From the NCBI GenBank assembly GCA_965242485.1, contig CBDESM010000003.1, forward strand, positions 1,054,001-1,118,000: a stretch of DNA of 64,000 nt. Reading direction: 5' to 3'. Below are positions 51,041 through 59,285 of this stretch, piece after piece; position 1 is the stretch's first letter; every line of letters starts with the position of its first letter. The notes below the pieces were generated by a model. That model had not been told where the DNA came from. It was given only the letters and a program-made list of their open reading frames with translations, and made no database searches. A program made the translations under genes and the position numbers. Origin of the DNA: CBDESM01 sp965242485. Its GTDB lineage: Bacteria; Chloroflexota; Dehalococcoidia; Bin125.

Positions 51041-52600
51041 GTGGCCGATTTCAACGGGGTCAACCGCGGCGTCTACGTGGCGGACAACTTGGAATTCCTC
51101 CAGCGCTTGAACGACGAGTGCATCGATTTGGTCTGCATCGATCCGCCGTTCTCGAAGGGCGACACGTTCGTGGGCGATCAACTCAAACCGGATCTGTCCG
51201 AGCACGAGCGAGAAGTAGAACTGCGGCTGCTGCGAAGCTGGGGCATCCACGACGAGGATGACGCGCGCGACGCGGGTGTCGCCTGGCCCGCGACGACGGC
51301 CGCCGGTTTCAAAGACGTCTGGTCATGGGAGCAGGACATTCACGAAGATTGGATCAAGGATCTGGCGGAGAGCCATGAGGCCGTCAGCGATTTGATCGAG
51401 ACGACGAGGCGCATCCACGACGATCACATCGCGGCCTATCTCTGCTACATGGCGATTCGCCTGATCGAGATCCACCGCGTGCTCAAGCCCACCGGCAGCC
51501 TGTTCCTGCACTGCGACCACACGGCCAACGGCTACCTGCGGCAGCTGCTCGACAGCGTATTCGGCAAAGACCAGATGCAGAATGAGATCGTCTGGTGCTA
51601 CGCGCCCACAGGCAACCCGCCGAAGCGCGGGTTCCACCGCAAGCACGATACGATCTTTTATTATCGCAAGACGAACGCGGGCTCGTTCAATCATCAGTAC
51701 GGCCCGATGACGCCGGAGACCTTGGCAACGTACTCTGAGGTTGATGAGGACGGCCGGAAATACAAGGTCGCGCAGAATGGAAAACGCTCCTATCTCGACC
51801 AGCAGAAGGGCAGGGCAGTGCCGTCTTGGTGGAACGATATTCCGTCATTCGGAACACGCACCAATGCACCGGAGCGCACGGGATACCGCACGCAGAAGCC
51901 GATCGCCCTAGCGGAGCGCATCATCAGTGCCAGCACGGACGAAGGCGATGTCGTGCTCGACTGCTTCGCCGGCTGCGCCTCAGTCGCAATAGCCGCCGAG
52001 CGCCTAGGTCGCGACTGGGTCGCCTGCGACTTGAATCCGAGGGCGTGGACCGTGTTCAAGCGACAGTTCAACAAACCGGAGCTGGTGTCCCTGAGATGCA
52101 GCGAAGAAGTGTCGGGCCAAGCAGTGTGGGGCGACGAACCAGTCGTGACAGTGCACGGCCCCGCAAGTCTGCCCGTCCGCACTTCGCCGATCCGCGAAAA
52201 TCGCCCGAAGGAGATCGTGCAGTCCGAGCGCAAATTCAAGGTGCCGTCAAGCATCATTCCCGAAGAAGAGATGAAGAGGCTGCTGCTGGAGTTCAGCGGA
52301 TACCGAGCATGGTGCTGCGGATTCGCGAATCGAATGCCGGACGGCACCATCATCAAGACGACGCGCAACTTCCACTTGGATTACGTTCTTCCTCACTCGG
52401 AAGGCGGCTTGCACCAGATCGCGAACCGCGCACCGATGTGCCCGTCGCACAGCCTGCGGAGGAGCGGCAAATCCACGAGCCTCGCGGAATACCGCTTGGA
52501 AATTGCCAAGGCGGACGAACTCTGCGTCGATTCGCTCACCGACCTAGTTGACTTGGCCGACGCCTACCAGTATGCTCTCGATCTCTACGCGCAGGCGTAA
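51041..52600 (+). CDS. DNA methyltransferase fused to a C-terminal HNH nuclease
   Basis: A 519-residue protein. The N-terminal two thirds are a beta-class N4/N6 amino-methyltransferase: motif IV CIDPPFSKGDTF precedes motif I DCFAGCASVAIAAERLG, with RTQKPIALAERII between. The last ~120 residues contain an HNH nuclease core (FHLDYVLPHSEGG, then NRAPMCPSHSLRRSG), preceded by a Cys pair (AWCCG). Both activities in one chain suggest a self-contained restriction-modification enzyme or a regulated repair factor. The start is a GTG 11 bp after the peptidase stop. It is AT-richer than its neighbours and is followed by a decayed duplicate of peptidase sequence. Confidence 0.8.
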   Translation: MADFNGVNRGVYVADNLEFLQRLNDECIDLVCIDPPFSKGDTFVGDQLKPDLSEHEREVELRLLRSWGIHDEDDARDAGVAWPATTAAGFKDVWSWEQDIHEDWIKDLAESHEAVSDLIETTRRIHDDHIAAYLCYMAIRLIEIHRVLKPTGSLFLHCDHTANGYLRQLLDSVFGKDQMQNEIVWCYAPTGNPPKRGFHRKHDTIFYYRKTNAGSFNHQYGPMTPETLATYSEVDEDGRKYKVAQNGKRSYLDQQKGRAVPSWWNDIPSFGTRTNAPERTGYRTQKPIALAERIISASTDEGDVVLDCFAGCASVAIAAERLGRDWVACDLNPRAWTVFKRQFNKPELVSLRCSEEVSGQAVWGDEPVVTVHGPASLPVRTSPIRENRPKEIVQSERKFKVPSSIIPEEEMKRLLLEFSGYRAWCCGFANRMPDGTIIKTTRNFHLDYVLPHSEGGLHQIANRAPMCPSHSLRRSGKSTSLAEYRLEIAKADELCVDSLTDLVDLADAYQYALDLYAQA

Positions 52601-52615
52601 CAAGGCTGACCGAAA

Positions 52616-52934
52616 ATGAACAACATGAGCCACGAGCACCTAGGGACTCCAGAGGAGCGCAAGGCCTTCCGTGAAATGGCCTTGCCGCTTGATGCCCCAA
52701 CGCGTCGTCCGCAACGGAGCATTGAGCACGGGCCGATGGCTGTCGGCTTCTCTGGCTACGGCGAAGTGAGGGACATCGCCGAGCGTGGCGACTGCTACAC
52801 CGGCCTCTTGGGAGGCCATCCCCACCTTCCACAGTCCTACCAATGTCTTTGGGAAGACAGCGGATACCGTGCTGCTACACTGCCAAGTGATCACGGTTAC
52901 CCGGATCGCAGACGAGAGAGGTAATCCCCAATGA
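52616..52934 (+). pseudogene. Decayed duplicate of the peptidase-gene 3' end
   Basis: The stretch 52719-52880 aligns with 50803-50963 of the intact peptidase gene at a constant offset of 1916 bp: both encode PMAVGFSG(F/Y)GE.R(N/D)IAERG and LLGGHP. An extra base near 52821-52824 shifts the frame; the homologous frame continues as FHSPTNVFGKTAD to the TGA at 52932-52934, while the ORF starting at 52616 runs on in the other frame to 52924. The MTase-HNH gene lies between intact and decayed copies. Its TGA overlaps the ATG of the next gene. Confidence 0.8.
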
Positions 52935-53899
52935 AATTGAAAGAGCCAATCGATGATGTTGGGCTGTTCTGGCGAGCGGGCGACGACCAGCGCAACGCAG
53001 TCTCTGGGCGCCTTAAGATCGATGAAGCTGGCCGGACCAACTTGGAGACATGGGGTGAGGCAGTTGCCGAACCGGCTTCGCTCGCTATGATCGACGTTGG
53101 CGCGATTGAATCGGCCCCACTGAGGCTCCATGGAATATGCCGTCAATTGGGCGCAGTGACTTTGGATGAATGCCAACCGACTGGATACGAGATAAGGGAG
53201 TTCGGCAAGACAATGGTCACTAAATACTTTTTTACACGGTCGCTATATTGCGATGTACTATTTGGCGCAGATGAGTCCATCATATTCGATCGTGGCTTTG
53301 TTCAGATTGAGGGTGTCATGCCATGGATGCGGAAATCTGGATTGCAAGTGAGCCATGGCGAGACATTTTCTGACACTACGCTTTCCATCAAATCTCCAGA
53401 GGCCATCCACATCGCACTGGCCGACGATCTTGATTTGAAATTTCATTTTCAAGGAAACATTCCGTCACCGGTGCCATGGTCAACAGAAGTCGCTATTGAA
53501 CGCACTTGCAACATTGAACTGGTTATCAATAAACCACTTTCCAGAGATGATTTCCGTGGGACAATTTGGCGATTGACAACTTTCTTCGCGTTCATAACAG
53601 ATATGCCAGTCGCACCAACATCCATCTCATGTATCGTGAAGGCTACAGCACGTCACCAAAACGGAGATCGCGATATAGATGTACACACAACTATATATGA
53701 TGGCCACTCAAGACCGGGGAGAGATCTCCGCACTTCACATCCATCTTTCATGCTGATCGACTATGATGATTGCGCAGAAGAATTGGAAACAATCCTACGA
53801 CAATGGTGGAATCTTGCAACGGATATCCCAGCTGCTATCAACCTAATGCAAAACGGGATGTATCGAGATGATATTTGGCTCAATGAGCAATTTTTTTGA
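52931..53899 (+). CDS. ApeA-like N-terminal half (HEPN abortive-infection protein, 5' part)
   Basis: A 322-residue product matching the ApeA N-terminal domain in shape: VGLFWRAGDDQRNAVSGRLKID, APLRLHGICR, then KYFFTRSLYCDVLFGADE and IIFDRGFVQIEGVMPWM. It ends abruptly at QFF and TGA immediately after seven T (53891-53897). Removing one T restores the frame into the HEPN domain (NEQFFDLTRAIEVLHRY). ApeA proteins are antiphage tRNA nucleases whose activity lies in the C-terminal HEPN part. Visibly AT-rich and codon-atypical, consistent with transfer. Either a frameshift mutant, a phase-variable gene, a slippage-dependent gene or a sequencing error. Confidence 0.7.
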   Translation: MKLKEPIDDVGLFWRAGDDQRNAVSGRLKIDEAGRTNLETWGEAVAEPASLAMIDVGAIESAPLRLHGICRQLGAVTLDECQPTGYEIREFGKTMVTKYFFTRSLYCDVLFGADESIIFDRGFVQIEGVMPWMRKSGLQVSHGETFSDTTLSIKSPEAIHIALADDLDLKFHFQGNIPSPVPWSTEVAIERTCNIELVINKPLSRDDFRGTIWRLTTFFAFITDMPVAPTSISCIVKATARHQNGDRDIDVHTTIYDGHSRPGRDLRTSHPSFMLIDYDDCAEELETILRQWWNLATDIPAAINLMQNGMYRDDIWLNEQFF

Positions 53900-54272
53900 T
53901 CTGACGCGTGCTATTGAAGTGCTGCACAGATATGAATTTCAGAAAGAGTCAGTTTCGATACAACGACGGATCAAAGATGAAATTCGGCCGTTTGAACATC
54001 TCTTTGGTGGTCACGATGCTTGCCATCGACTGGCTGCTTCAGCGGATAGGCTGAGAAATTATTTCACGCACCTCAACCCCGCGCATCAACCAGAAATGGC
54101 ATACGAAAGGCAATTGCCGAATATCCACTTAGGTTTGGAAATATTAGTCCGCCTGATAATATTGAAACGCCTGTTTGGCGAGCCCCAAAAAGTGCTCGAT
54201 CTAATCAAAAATAGCCAACCGATACATTGGCGTTTAAACCAGTACCGCAATAACTTTGAGACAATTAAATAA
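53883..54272 (+). CDS. ApeA-like HEPN domain (3' part)
   Basis: A 129-residue product starting at an ATG inside the previous gene (17 bp overlap). It carries an Rx4H HEPN RNase motif, RNYFTH, at about residue 58, within LRNYFTHLNPAH, preceded by FQKESVSIQRRIKDE. The domain normally forms the C-terminus of ApeA. It could be made by re-initiation at the overlapping ATG, or be part of one protein of about 450 residues if the T7 tract slips. On its own it might act as an unregulated HEPN toxin, which makes the split functionally interesting. Confidence 0.68.
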   Translation: MSNFFDLTRAIEVLHRYEFQKESVSIQRRIKDEIRPFEHLFGGHDACHRLAASADRLRNYFTHLNPAHQPEMAYERQLPNIHLGLEILVRLIILKRLFGEPQKVLDLIKNSQPIHWRLNQYRNNFETIK

Positions 54273-54314
54273 AAATACTGAAGGCGATCACCGGCAACGC
54301 GATTTAAATGATGC

Positions 54315-54334
54315 TATAATATAGATAGCTATCT
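54315..54334. promoter_or_regulatory. TATAAT box and 12-bp perfect palindrome between convergent genes
   Basis: TATAAT at 54315-54320 and AGATAGCTATCT at 54323-54334 lie in the 56 bp between the ApeA-like 3' end and the fic stop, the latter overlapping the fic stop codon. Neither gene would be driven from here in an obvious way; function unknown. Confidence 0.3.
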
Positions 54335-54790
54335 GTTGCGTTGAACATTATCTAGCGTCTGGTAGTAGAAATGGTGGAGGAAGGGGAGTTGGGGTTCGCG
54401 GCCGTGTTGGAGGAACATCCAGAGCCAGAGGACGCGGCCGCTGCGGCCGTTGCCGTCCATGAAGGGGTGCAGAGTTTCGTAATTGACGTGGGTTTGCCAG
54501 AGGTCGCTGGGGTGGGCGCTGGCGTGGCGGAGGAGCGCGTCCAGGTCGTCGCGGATTTTGGGGCCGCCACGGGGCGGGGTGTGGTTGCCGACGAAGACGT
54601 TCATGCCGGGGTGTTCGCGGAGCTCCGCGTTGGCGCAGGTCCAGACGAACTGCTGGAGGTCGCCGACGGTGAGGTCGGTTTGGTCGAGGAACAGCTCATG
54701 GGCCTCGATCTCCGCCTCGGTGACGCGGAAGATGCCTTCGATGCGGTTCGATTCTTCGACGAAGTCGTGCAGGTTGAAATTGCTTGGCAT
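54329..54790 (-). CDS. fic: Fic/DOC AMP-transferase with N-terminal inhibitory motif
   Basis: A 153-residue Fic protein. The catalytic motif HPFMDGNGRSGR is intact (general-base His, Asp, Asn, Arg). At residues ~14-19 SNRIEG fits the (S/T)xxxE(G/N) inhibitory helix motif, so it appears to be a class II Fic that auto-inhibits by placing the Glu against the last motif Arg. The protein is short, essentially a bare Fic core, lacking DNA-binding or TPR parts. Fic enzymes AMPylate target proteins and often work as toxins. It follows a CoA-transferase gene by 10 bp. Confidence 0.88.
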   Translation of the reverse strand: MPSNFNLHDFVEESNRIEGIFRVTEAEIEAHELFLDQTDLTVGDLQQFVWTCANAELREHPGMNVFVGNHTPPRGGPKIRDDLDALLRHASAHPSDLWQTHVNYETLHPFMDGNGRSGRVLWLWMFLQHGREPQLPFLHHFYYQTLDNVQRNR

Positions 54791-54800
54791 GTCGATGCTC

Positions 54801-56024
54801 CTAGCCGATGCCGGCCCGGCGGAGGGTGGCTGCGGAGGCCGGGCCGGCGAGTTCCGAGAGTACCTCGAACGTGTCCGCGCCGAGCAGCGGGGGCGGGCGG
54901 CGGATGCGCCACGGGGTGCGGCTGAACTTGTAGGGCGCGCCGGGCAGGGTCTGTTCGCCGGCGGCGGTTCGGACTTGCCGCCAGAAATCGCGCTGCTGCA
55001 GTTGGTCGGATTCGGCGACTTCGGCGATGGTATGGACCGGTTGGAAGCTGATGCGGTTGGCAGCGAATTGCCGCCAGAGTTCCTGCTTGGTCCGGCGCTT
55101 CATCCACGGGTGCCAGAGTGCGTCGAGTTCGTCGACCCATTGGAAGGCGGTCCAGCGGTTCTTGAGGCGTTCGTCGTGCTGCCAATCGGGGTTGCCCATC
55201 AGCTCCATGAAGCGGTTCCACTGGTCGTCGACCAAGGTGATGACTTCGATGAAGCCGTCTTTGGCGGGCGCGACTTGGTAGGGGTAGAACGAATTCATCC
55301 GCACGCCGGCGCGGGGGCGGTTCTGGCCGGCGAAGAGGTAGGCGGCGACACCGGAGCCGGCCATCACGGAGCCGACGATATCGACGATGCTGAGCCAGAC
55401 GTGCTGTCCGCCTGCGCCGTTGCGTGCGGCGCGGCTGCCGAGCAGGGCGGCGATCGCGCCGTGGATGCCGCCTTGGAATTCGGGCGCGTTGTAGGGCAGG
55501 CCGAGCGGGGAGCGGTCAGGGTCGCCCATGCGGTGGGAGATGCCGGAAGCGAACGAGGCGGCGAGTGAGGCCGCCTGCCAGCCCTCGCGGCGGGTGCCGA
55601 CGCCCCAAGTCGTGATCGAGACCTGCGCGAGATCGGGGTTGCTGCGCGAAAGATCGTCCCAAGCGAGGCCGAGTCGGCGCTGCCCGGCGACGGGGCGCGA
55701 GCTGATCACCGCGTCGGAGGCGGACGCCAGTTCGCGGAAGAGGCGGCGGGCGGCGGCGCGTTCGAGGTCGAGTGCGACGCTGCGCTTGTTGGTGTCGAGG
55801 AAGAGGTGCAGGCCGCCGCGCTCGCGGTGCGGGTAGTCGCGCGGGAAGGGGCCGCGGCGCCGCAGTTCGTCGCCGCCGGGCGGCTCGATCTTGATCACGT
55901 CAGCGCCGAGGTCGGCGAGCAGCTTGCCGGCGTAGGCCGCGGCGATGCCGCCGCCGTCCTCGATCACGCGCATGCCCTCGAGCGCGACGGGCGGCTCGGG
56001 GACGGTGCCATCGGCGTCGGTCAT
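54801..56024 (-). CDS. Class III CoA-transferase with Glu at the catalytic-Asp position
   Basis: A 407-residue CaiB/BaiF member: VALEGMRVIEDGGGIAAAYAGKLLADLGADVIKIE, NKRSVALDL, PDLAQVSITTWG. Where active family members have an Asp, as in IPIADLCAG of the 42330 protein, this one has a Glu (YNAPEFQGGIHG). Glu could still form a thioester or it may be a non-transferring member. It is followed by fic. A TATGAT -10-like element lies about 10 bp upstream of the start. Confidence 0.9.
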   Translation of the reverse strand: MTDADGTVPEPPVALEGMRVIEDGGGIAAAYAGKLLADLGADVIKIEPPGGDELRRRGPFPRDYPHRERGGLHLFLDTNKRSVALDLERAAARRLFRELASASDAVISSRPVAGQRRLGLAWDDLSRSNPDLAQVSITTWGVGTRREGWQAASLAASFASGISHRMGDPDRSPLGLPYNAPEFQGGIHGAIAALLGSRAARNGAGGQHVWLSIVDIVGSVMAGSGVAAYLFAGQNRPRAGVRMNSFYPYQVAPAKDGFIEVITLVDDQWNRFMELMGNPDWQHDERLKNRWTAFQWVDELDALWHPWMKRRTKQELWRQFAANRISFQPVHTIAEVAESDQLQQRDFWRQVRTAAGEQTLPGAPYKFSRTPWRIRRPPPLLGADTFEVLSELAGPASAATLRRAGIG

Positions 56025-56088
56025 GGCAGCGGATCATAGCCGCTAGCCTTGCGCGGAGTTGCACGCTGCATGAGGGGCAGGAGCCGCC

Positions 56089-57039
56089 ATGTCGACCGAG
56101 ATCATCACTTCGCGCGACGAGCTGCCGCAGCCGGAGCTGGTCGAGGCGGCGCCCGGCGTGTTCGCGTACGTGCAGCACGACGGTTCTTGGTGCCTGAACA
56201 ATCCCGCCTTCGTCGCGGCGGCCGAGGGCGTGATCGCCATTGACGCCTGCGCGACGGAGCGGCGGACGCGCGGGTTCCGCGAGGCGATCAGCCGCATTTC
56301 CGAGCAGCCGGTGCGGACGCTGATCAATACGCACGCGCACTTGGATCACACGTTCGGGAACCATATCTTCAAGCCCGAGGCGACGATCATCGGCCACGGC
56401 AACACGCGGGCGGAGCTGCTGCGCGACCGGGCGACGATGCCGGAACGGGCGAAGCTGATGTTCCCCGGCGTCGAATGGGGCGAGGTTGATGCAATGCCGC
56501 CGGACGTCACCTTCGAGGAGGAGATGACGATCTACGCGGGCAAACTGGAGATGCGTTTGATATACGTATCGCCCGCGCACACCAACACCGATATCGTCGC
56601 CTGGCTGCCCGAGCAGCGGACGCTGATCACGGGCGATATCATATTCAACCAAGGCACGCCGTTCGCGCTGATGGGCAGCATCGCCGGCTGGCTGGACGCA
56701 ATCGAGCGGTTGCGAACGCTCGGCGCAGAAACGATCGTGCCGGGGCACGGCCCGGTCTGCGGCCCCGCTGCATTCGACGAAGTCGCGGATTATCTGCGCT
56801 TCATCCAAGCGACGGCGGCGGAAGCATTCGCAGCCGGCGCATCGCCGCTGGAGGCGGCGCGGGACGCGGACTTGGGCCGCTTCGGCGAGTGGCACGACAG
56901 CGAGCGGATCGTCGGCAACCTGCATCGAGCCTATAGCGAGCTGCGGGGAGAACCGCGCGGCGCGGAGATCGATACGGGCAAGGCGTTCGGAGAAATGCTC
57001 GAATACAACGGCGGCCAACCGCTGCGCTGCCTGGCCTGA
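56089..57039 (+). CDS. MBL-fold metallo-hydrolase
   Basis: A 316-residue metallo-beta-lactamase-fold hydrolase. The metal motif is THAHLDHTFGN; the later ligands are the His in SPAHTNTDI, Asp in ITGDIIF and His in VPGHGPV. The layout matches quorum-quenching or broad-range MBL esterases. A weak N-terminal region (no signal) precedes it. A TAGCCTTGCG element lies about 40 bp upstream with GGCAGGAG near the ATG. The substrate is unknown. Confidence 0.88.
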   Translation: MSTEIITSRDELPQPELVEAAPGVFAYVQHDGSWCLNNPAFVAAAEGVIAIDACATERRTRGFREAISRISEQPVRTLINTHAHLDHTFGNHIFKPEATIIGHGNTRAELLRDRATMPERAKLMFPGVEWGEVDAMPPDVTFEEEMTIYAGKLEMRLIYVSPAHTNTDIVAWLPEQRTLITGDIIFNQGTPFALMGSIAGWLDAIERLRTLGAETIVPGHGPVCGPAAFDEVADYLRFIQATAAEAFAAGASPLEAARDADLGRFGEWHDSERIVGNLHRAYSELRGEPRGAEIDTGKAFGEMLEYNGGQPLRCLA

Positions 57040-57068
57040 CCGCGCTAGGCTGATCCGAGGAGGCAGCG

Positions 57069-57893
57069 ATGGAGCGCGAACTGAGCGTCCGGCTGAGAGG
57101 ACCGGCCGTGGATGACGGCGGCATCTCGGTGCGCGAACTGGAGGCGATCGTTTCGCCGATCGAGCGCGGCATCCTTTCAATGCTTCCGGATATCCTCGAT
57201 GGTGAAGGACGTCGCGGGAAGCCGTATGAGCTCAAACTGACCGGCGTGGCGAGCGGCTCATGTGTCGTCGCGCTGGAGCTCTCAGGTCCGGAGCCGGCGA
57301 CGCTTGAAGGACTGTCGGTCGATCCGATCAATGATCTGACGTTGCAGATAGCGGGTGGCGGGGCGGACATGCTTCCCCCGGTGCGGACGCTGGTCAAGCA
57401 CCTCCAAGTGCACATGCCCGATGGGATCGACTCGCTTGAACTTGGCCCGGCGACCGGAGCCGCGCGGGCGACGATTGCCAAGAGTTCCGCGCCGGCGCAG
57501 GAATCAGCCGTCGATCCCGACGGGCGCGAGGTCGTCTTCGTCGGCCGTCTCGTGTCCGTGGACTGGAGCAAGATGGAAGCCGCCGTTGAACTGCCTCTTG
57601 CTGCGCGGCGCAGGAAGCACCGCGTCGTGCAGTTGACTTTCCGCGACGAGGATGCGGGGTTGATGCAGGATCTGGCCCGGCATCTCGTCAGGGTGCGCGG
57701 GTTCGCCCAGCCGCCCGAGCTTGTGCACGGGGCGCGGATTCAGATGCACGAGATCGCAAAAGAGGCGGACGACCGCGCCGGGCTGTGGCCGCTGCCGCGA
57801 TTCCGTTGGCCGAGGGACGATCAGCTGGTAGCCGGAGTTGATCCTTACGCCTTCTATGAGATGTTCCATGAGGCGGACGCTGATGGCCAGTGA
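57069..57893 (+). CDS. Unknown 274-residue partner of a PIN toxin
   Basis: A soluble protein of unrecognised family, beginning MERELSVRLRGPAVDDGG, with a central hydrophobic pattern (KPYELKLTGVASGSCVVALELS) and a basic segment (LPLAARRRKHRVVQLTF). It has no helix-turn-helix, AbrB or RHH motif of the usual VapB antitoxins. It overlaps the PIN gene by 11 bp and GAGGAGG precedes it. By position it may be the antitoxin or a sensor for the PIN protein, but that is inference from gene order only. Confidence 0.65.
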   Translation: MERELSVRLRGPAVDDGGISVRELEAIVSPIERGILSMLPDILDGEGRRGKPYELKLTGVASGSCVVALELSGPEPATLEGLSVDPINDLTLQIAGGGADMLPPVRTLVKHLQVHMPDGIDSLELGPATGAARATIAKSSAPAQESAVDPDGREVVFVGRLVSVDWSKMEAAVELPLAARRRKHRVVQLTFRDEDAGLMQDLARHLVRVRGFAQPPELVHGARIQMHEIAKEADDRAGLWPLPRFRWPRDDQLVAGVDPYAFYEMFHEADADGQ

Positions 57894-58344
57894 GCGGCTC
57901 GATCTCATTGAACTCGCCGTTGATGCGAACATCTTGTCGTTCATGATGTCCGATTCGCCGGAAGCTCGCCGTCGGGTCGAGAGATACCGCGCGGATCTCG
58001 AAGGTCGAGTGCTGGGTCTGCCGTTCCAAGCGCGGGCAGAGCTTGAGGTCGGGCTGCAGGTGCAAAGGTGGGAGGAGCAGCGGTTCAGGGATCTCCTTCA
58101 AGGATTCATGGTCATTCCGTATTCAGATGTCATCCAGGAGCATTACATCGCGGTACAAACGTATTTCGCTCGCAAGCGGCAGCGCAGCGAGGAGAGCCGT
58201 CGGCAGAAGGCGGCGGATGCGTGGAACGCGGCGGCGGCGTTGTCGCTGGGCGTTCCGATCGTGACGCACAATCGGGCTGACTTTGACGGCATCCCGGGCT
58301 TGGAGGTGGTTTTCCACGCCGATCCAGCGGGTCAGCGACCCTAG
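57883..58344 (+). CDS. PIN-domain toxin-like RNase
   Basis: A 153-residue PIN protein. Four acidic positions can be traced: Asp in LAVDANILSFMMSD, Glu in QARAELEVGLQ, Asp in KAADAWNAAAALSLG and Asp in VTHNRADFDGI. The spacing is like VapC toxins, which cleave tRNA or rRNA. It overlaps the end of the preceding gene by 11 bp, the usual arrangement for a toxin-antitoxin pair, but the partner is larger than a typical antitoxin. Confidence 0.82.
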   Translation: MASERLDLIELAVDANILSFMMSDSPEARRRVERYRADLEGRVLGLPFQARAELEVGLQVQRWEEQRFRDLLQGFMVIPYSDVIQEHYIAVQTYFARKRQRSEESRRQKAADAWNAAAALSLGVPIVTHNRADFDGIPGLEVVFHADPAGQRP

Positions 58345-58394
58345 GGTCGCACTGCTGCGTTATCCTGCGGGCGGAATCTTCCAGGAGGTGCGAG

Positions 58395-59285
58395 ATGGCG
58401 ATGCCCGAGTTCGAGAACGTGATGATCGACCGGCTGGGGACCGACGGGCGGGTCGGGCGGATCACGCTGAACCGGCCGGAGAAGATGAACGCGCTCTCGC
58501 AGGAGCTGATCTACGACCTGCGGGACGCGCTGGAGTTCGTCGAGACGGACGACACGATGCGGGTGCTGATCCTGCGCGGGGCGGGGCGGACGTTCTCGGC
58601 GGGCTACGACCTGACGCCGGCGGGGGGCTACGGGGCGGACGCGATCCATCGCGGGTTCCGGACGACGGACGACGACGGCAACCGGCTGATCATGGGCATC
58701 CGCGGCGGGATGGCGCGGGTGACGGACATCTGGCTGTACTTCTGGAACATGCAGAAGGTGACGATCGCGCAGCTGCACGGGTACGCGATCGCGGGCGGCT
58801 TCGAGCTGTCGATGATGGCCGACTTGGTGACGGCCGCGGACGACACCCAGCTGGGGCATCCGGGGCTGCGCTTCGCGGGCAGCCGGACGTCGGCGATCCT
58901 GCCGCTGCTGACCTCGATGCGGAAGGCGAAGGAGCTGTTCTACACGGGGGATCCGATCCGGGCGACGCGGGCGCAGGAGCTGGATCTGATCAACTACGCC
59001 TGGCCGAAGGAGGAGCTGGAAGAGCGGACGCTGGCGCTGGCGGAGCGGATCGCGAACCTGCCGGCCGACCACCTCGCGCAGCTGAAGGTCCACGTGAACC
59101 GGTTCTACGAGAACATGGGCATCTACTCGTCGCTGCGGTCGTCGACCGATCTGGACGCGGTGGGGACGTTCACGTCGCAGCACTACGAGTGGTCGCGGCG
59201 GATGCGGGACGAGGGGCTGAAGGGCGCGCTGGCGTGGCGGGACGGGCCGTTCGGCGACTACTCGCAGGCGCCGCGGGACCGGTAG
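58395..59285 (+). CDS. Crotonase-family protein, one catalytic glutamate missing
   Basis: A 296-residue crotonase: VGRITLNRPEKMNALSQEL, FSAGYDLTPAGG oxyanion loop, GYAIAGGFELSMMADL with the first Glu kept, but GHPGLRFAGS where the second Glu (QPE) should be. It therefore may act as an isomerase or dehydratase of a different substrate. The C-terminal third is longer than the standard hydratase. TATCCTGCG and AGGAGG lie upstream. It is a single-gene unit converging on the DinB gene. Confidence 0.88.
   Translation: MAMPEFENVMIDRLGTDGRVGRITLNRPEKMNALSQELIYDLRDALEFVETDDTMRVLILRGAGRTFSAGYDLTPAGGYGADAIHRGFRTTDDDGNRLIMGIRGGMARVTDIWLYFWNMQKVTIAQLHGYAIAGGFELSMMADLVTAADDTQLGHPGLRFAGSRTSAILPLLTSMRKAKELFYTGDPIRATRAQELDLINYAWPKEELEERTLALAERIANLPADHLAQLKVHVNRFYENMGIYSSLRSSTDLDAVGTFTSQHYEWSRRMRDEGLKGALAWRDGPFGDYSQAPRDR

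Noticed and set aside
52640..53176. 178-codon minus-strand frame over the decayed peptidase copy
   Set aside because: It is antisense to the peptidase homology and to the ApeA-like start; no independent signal.
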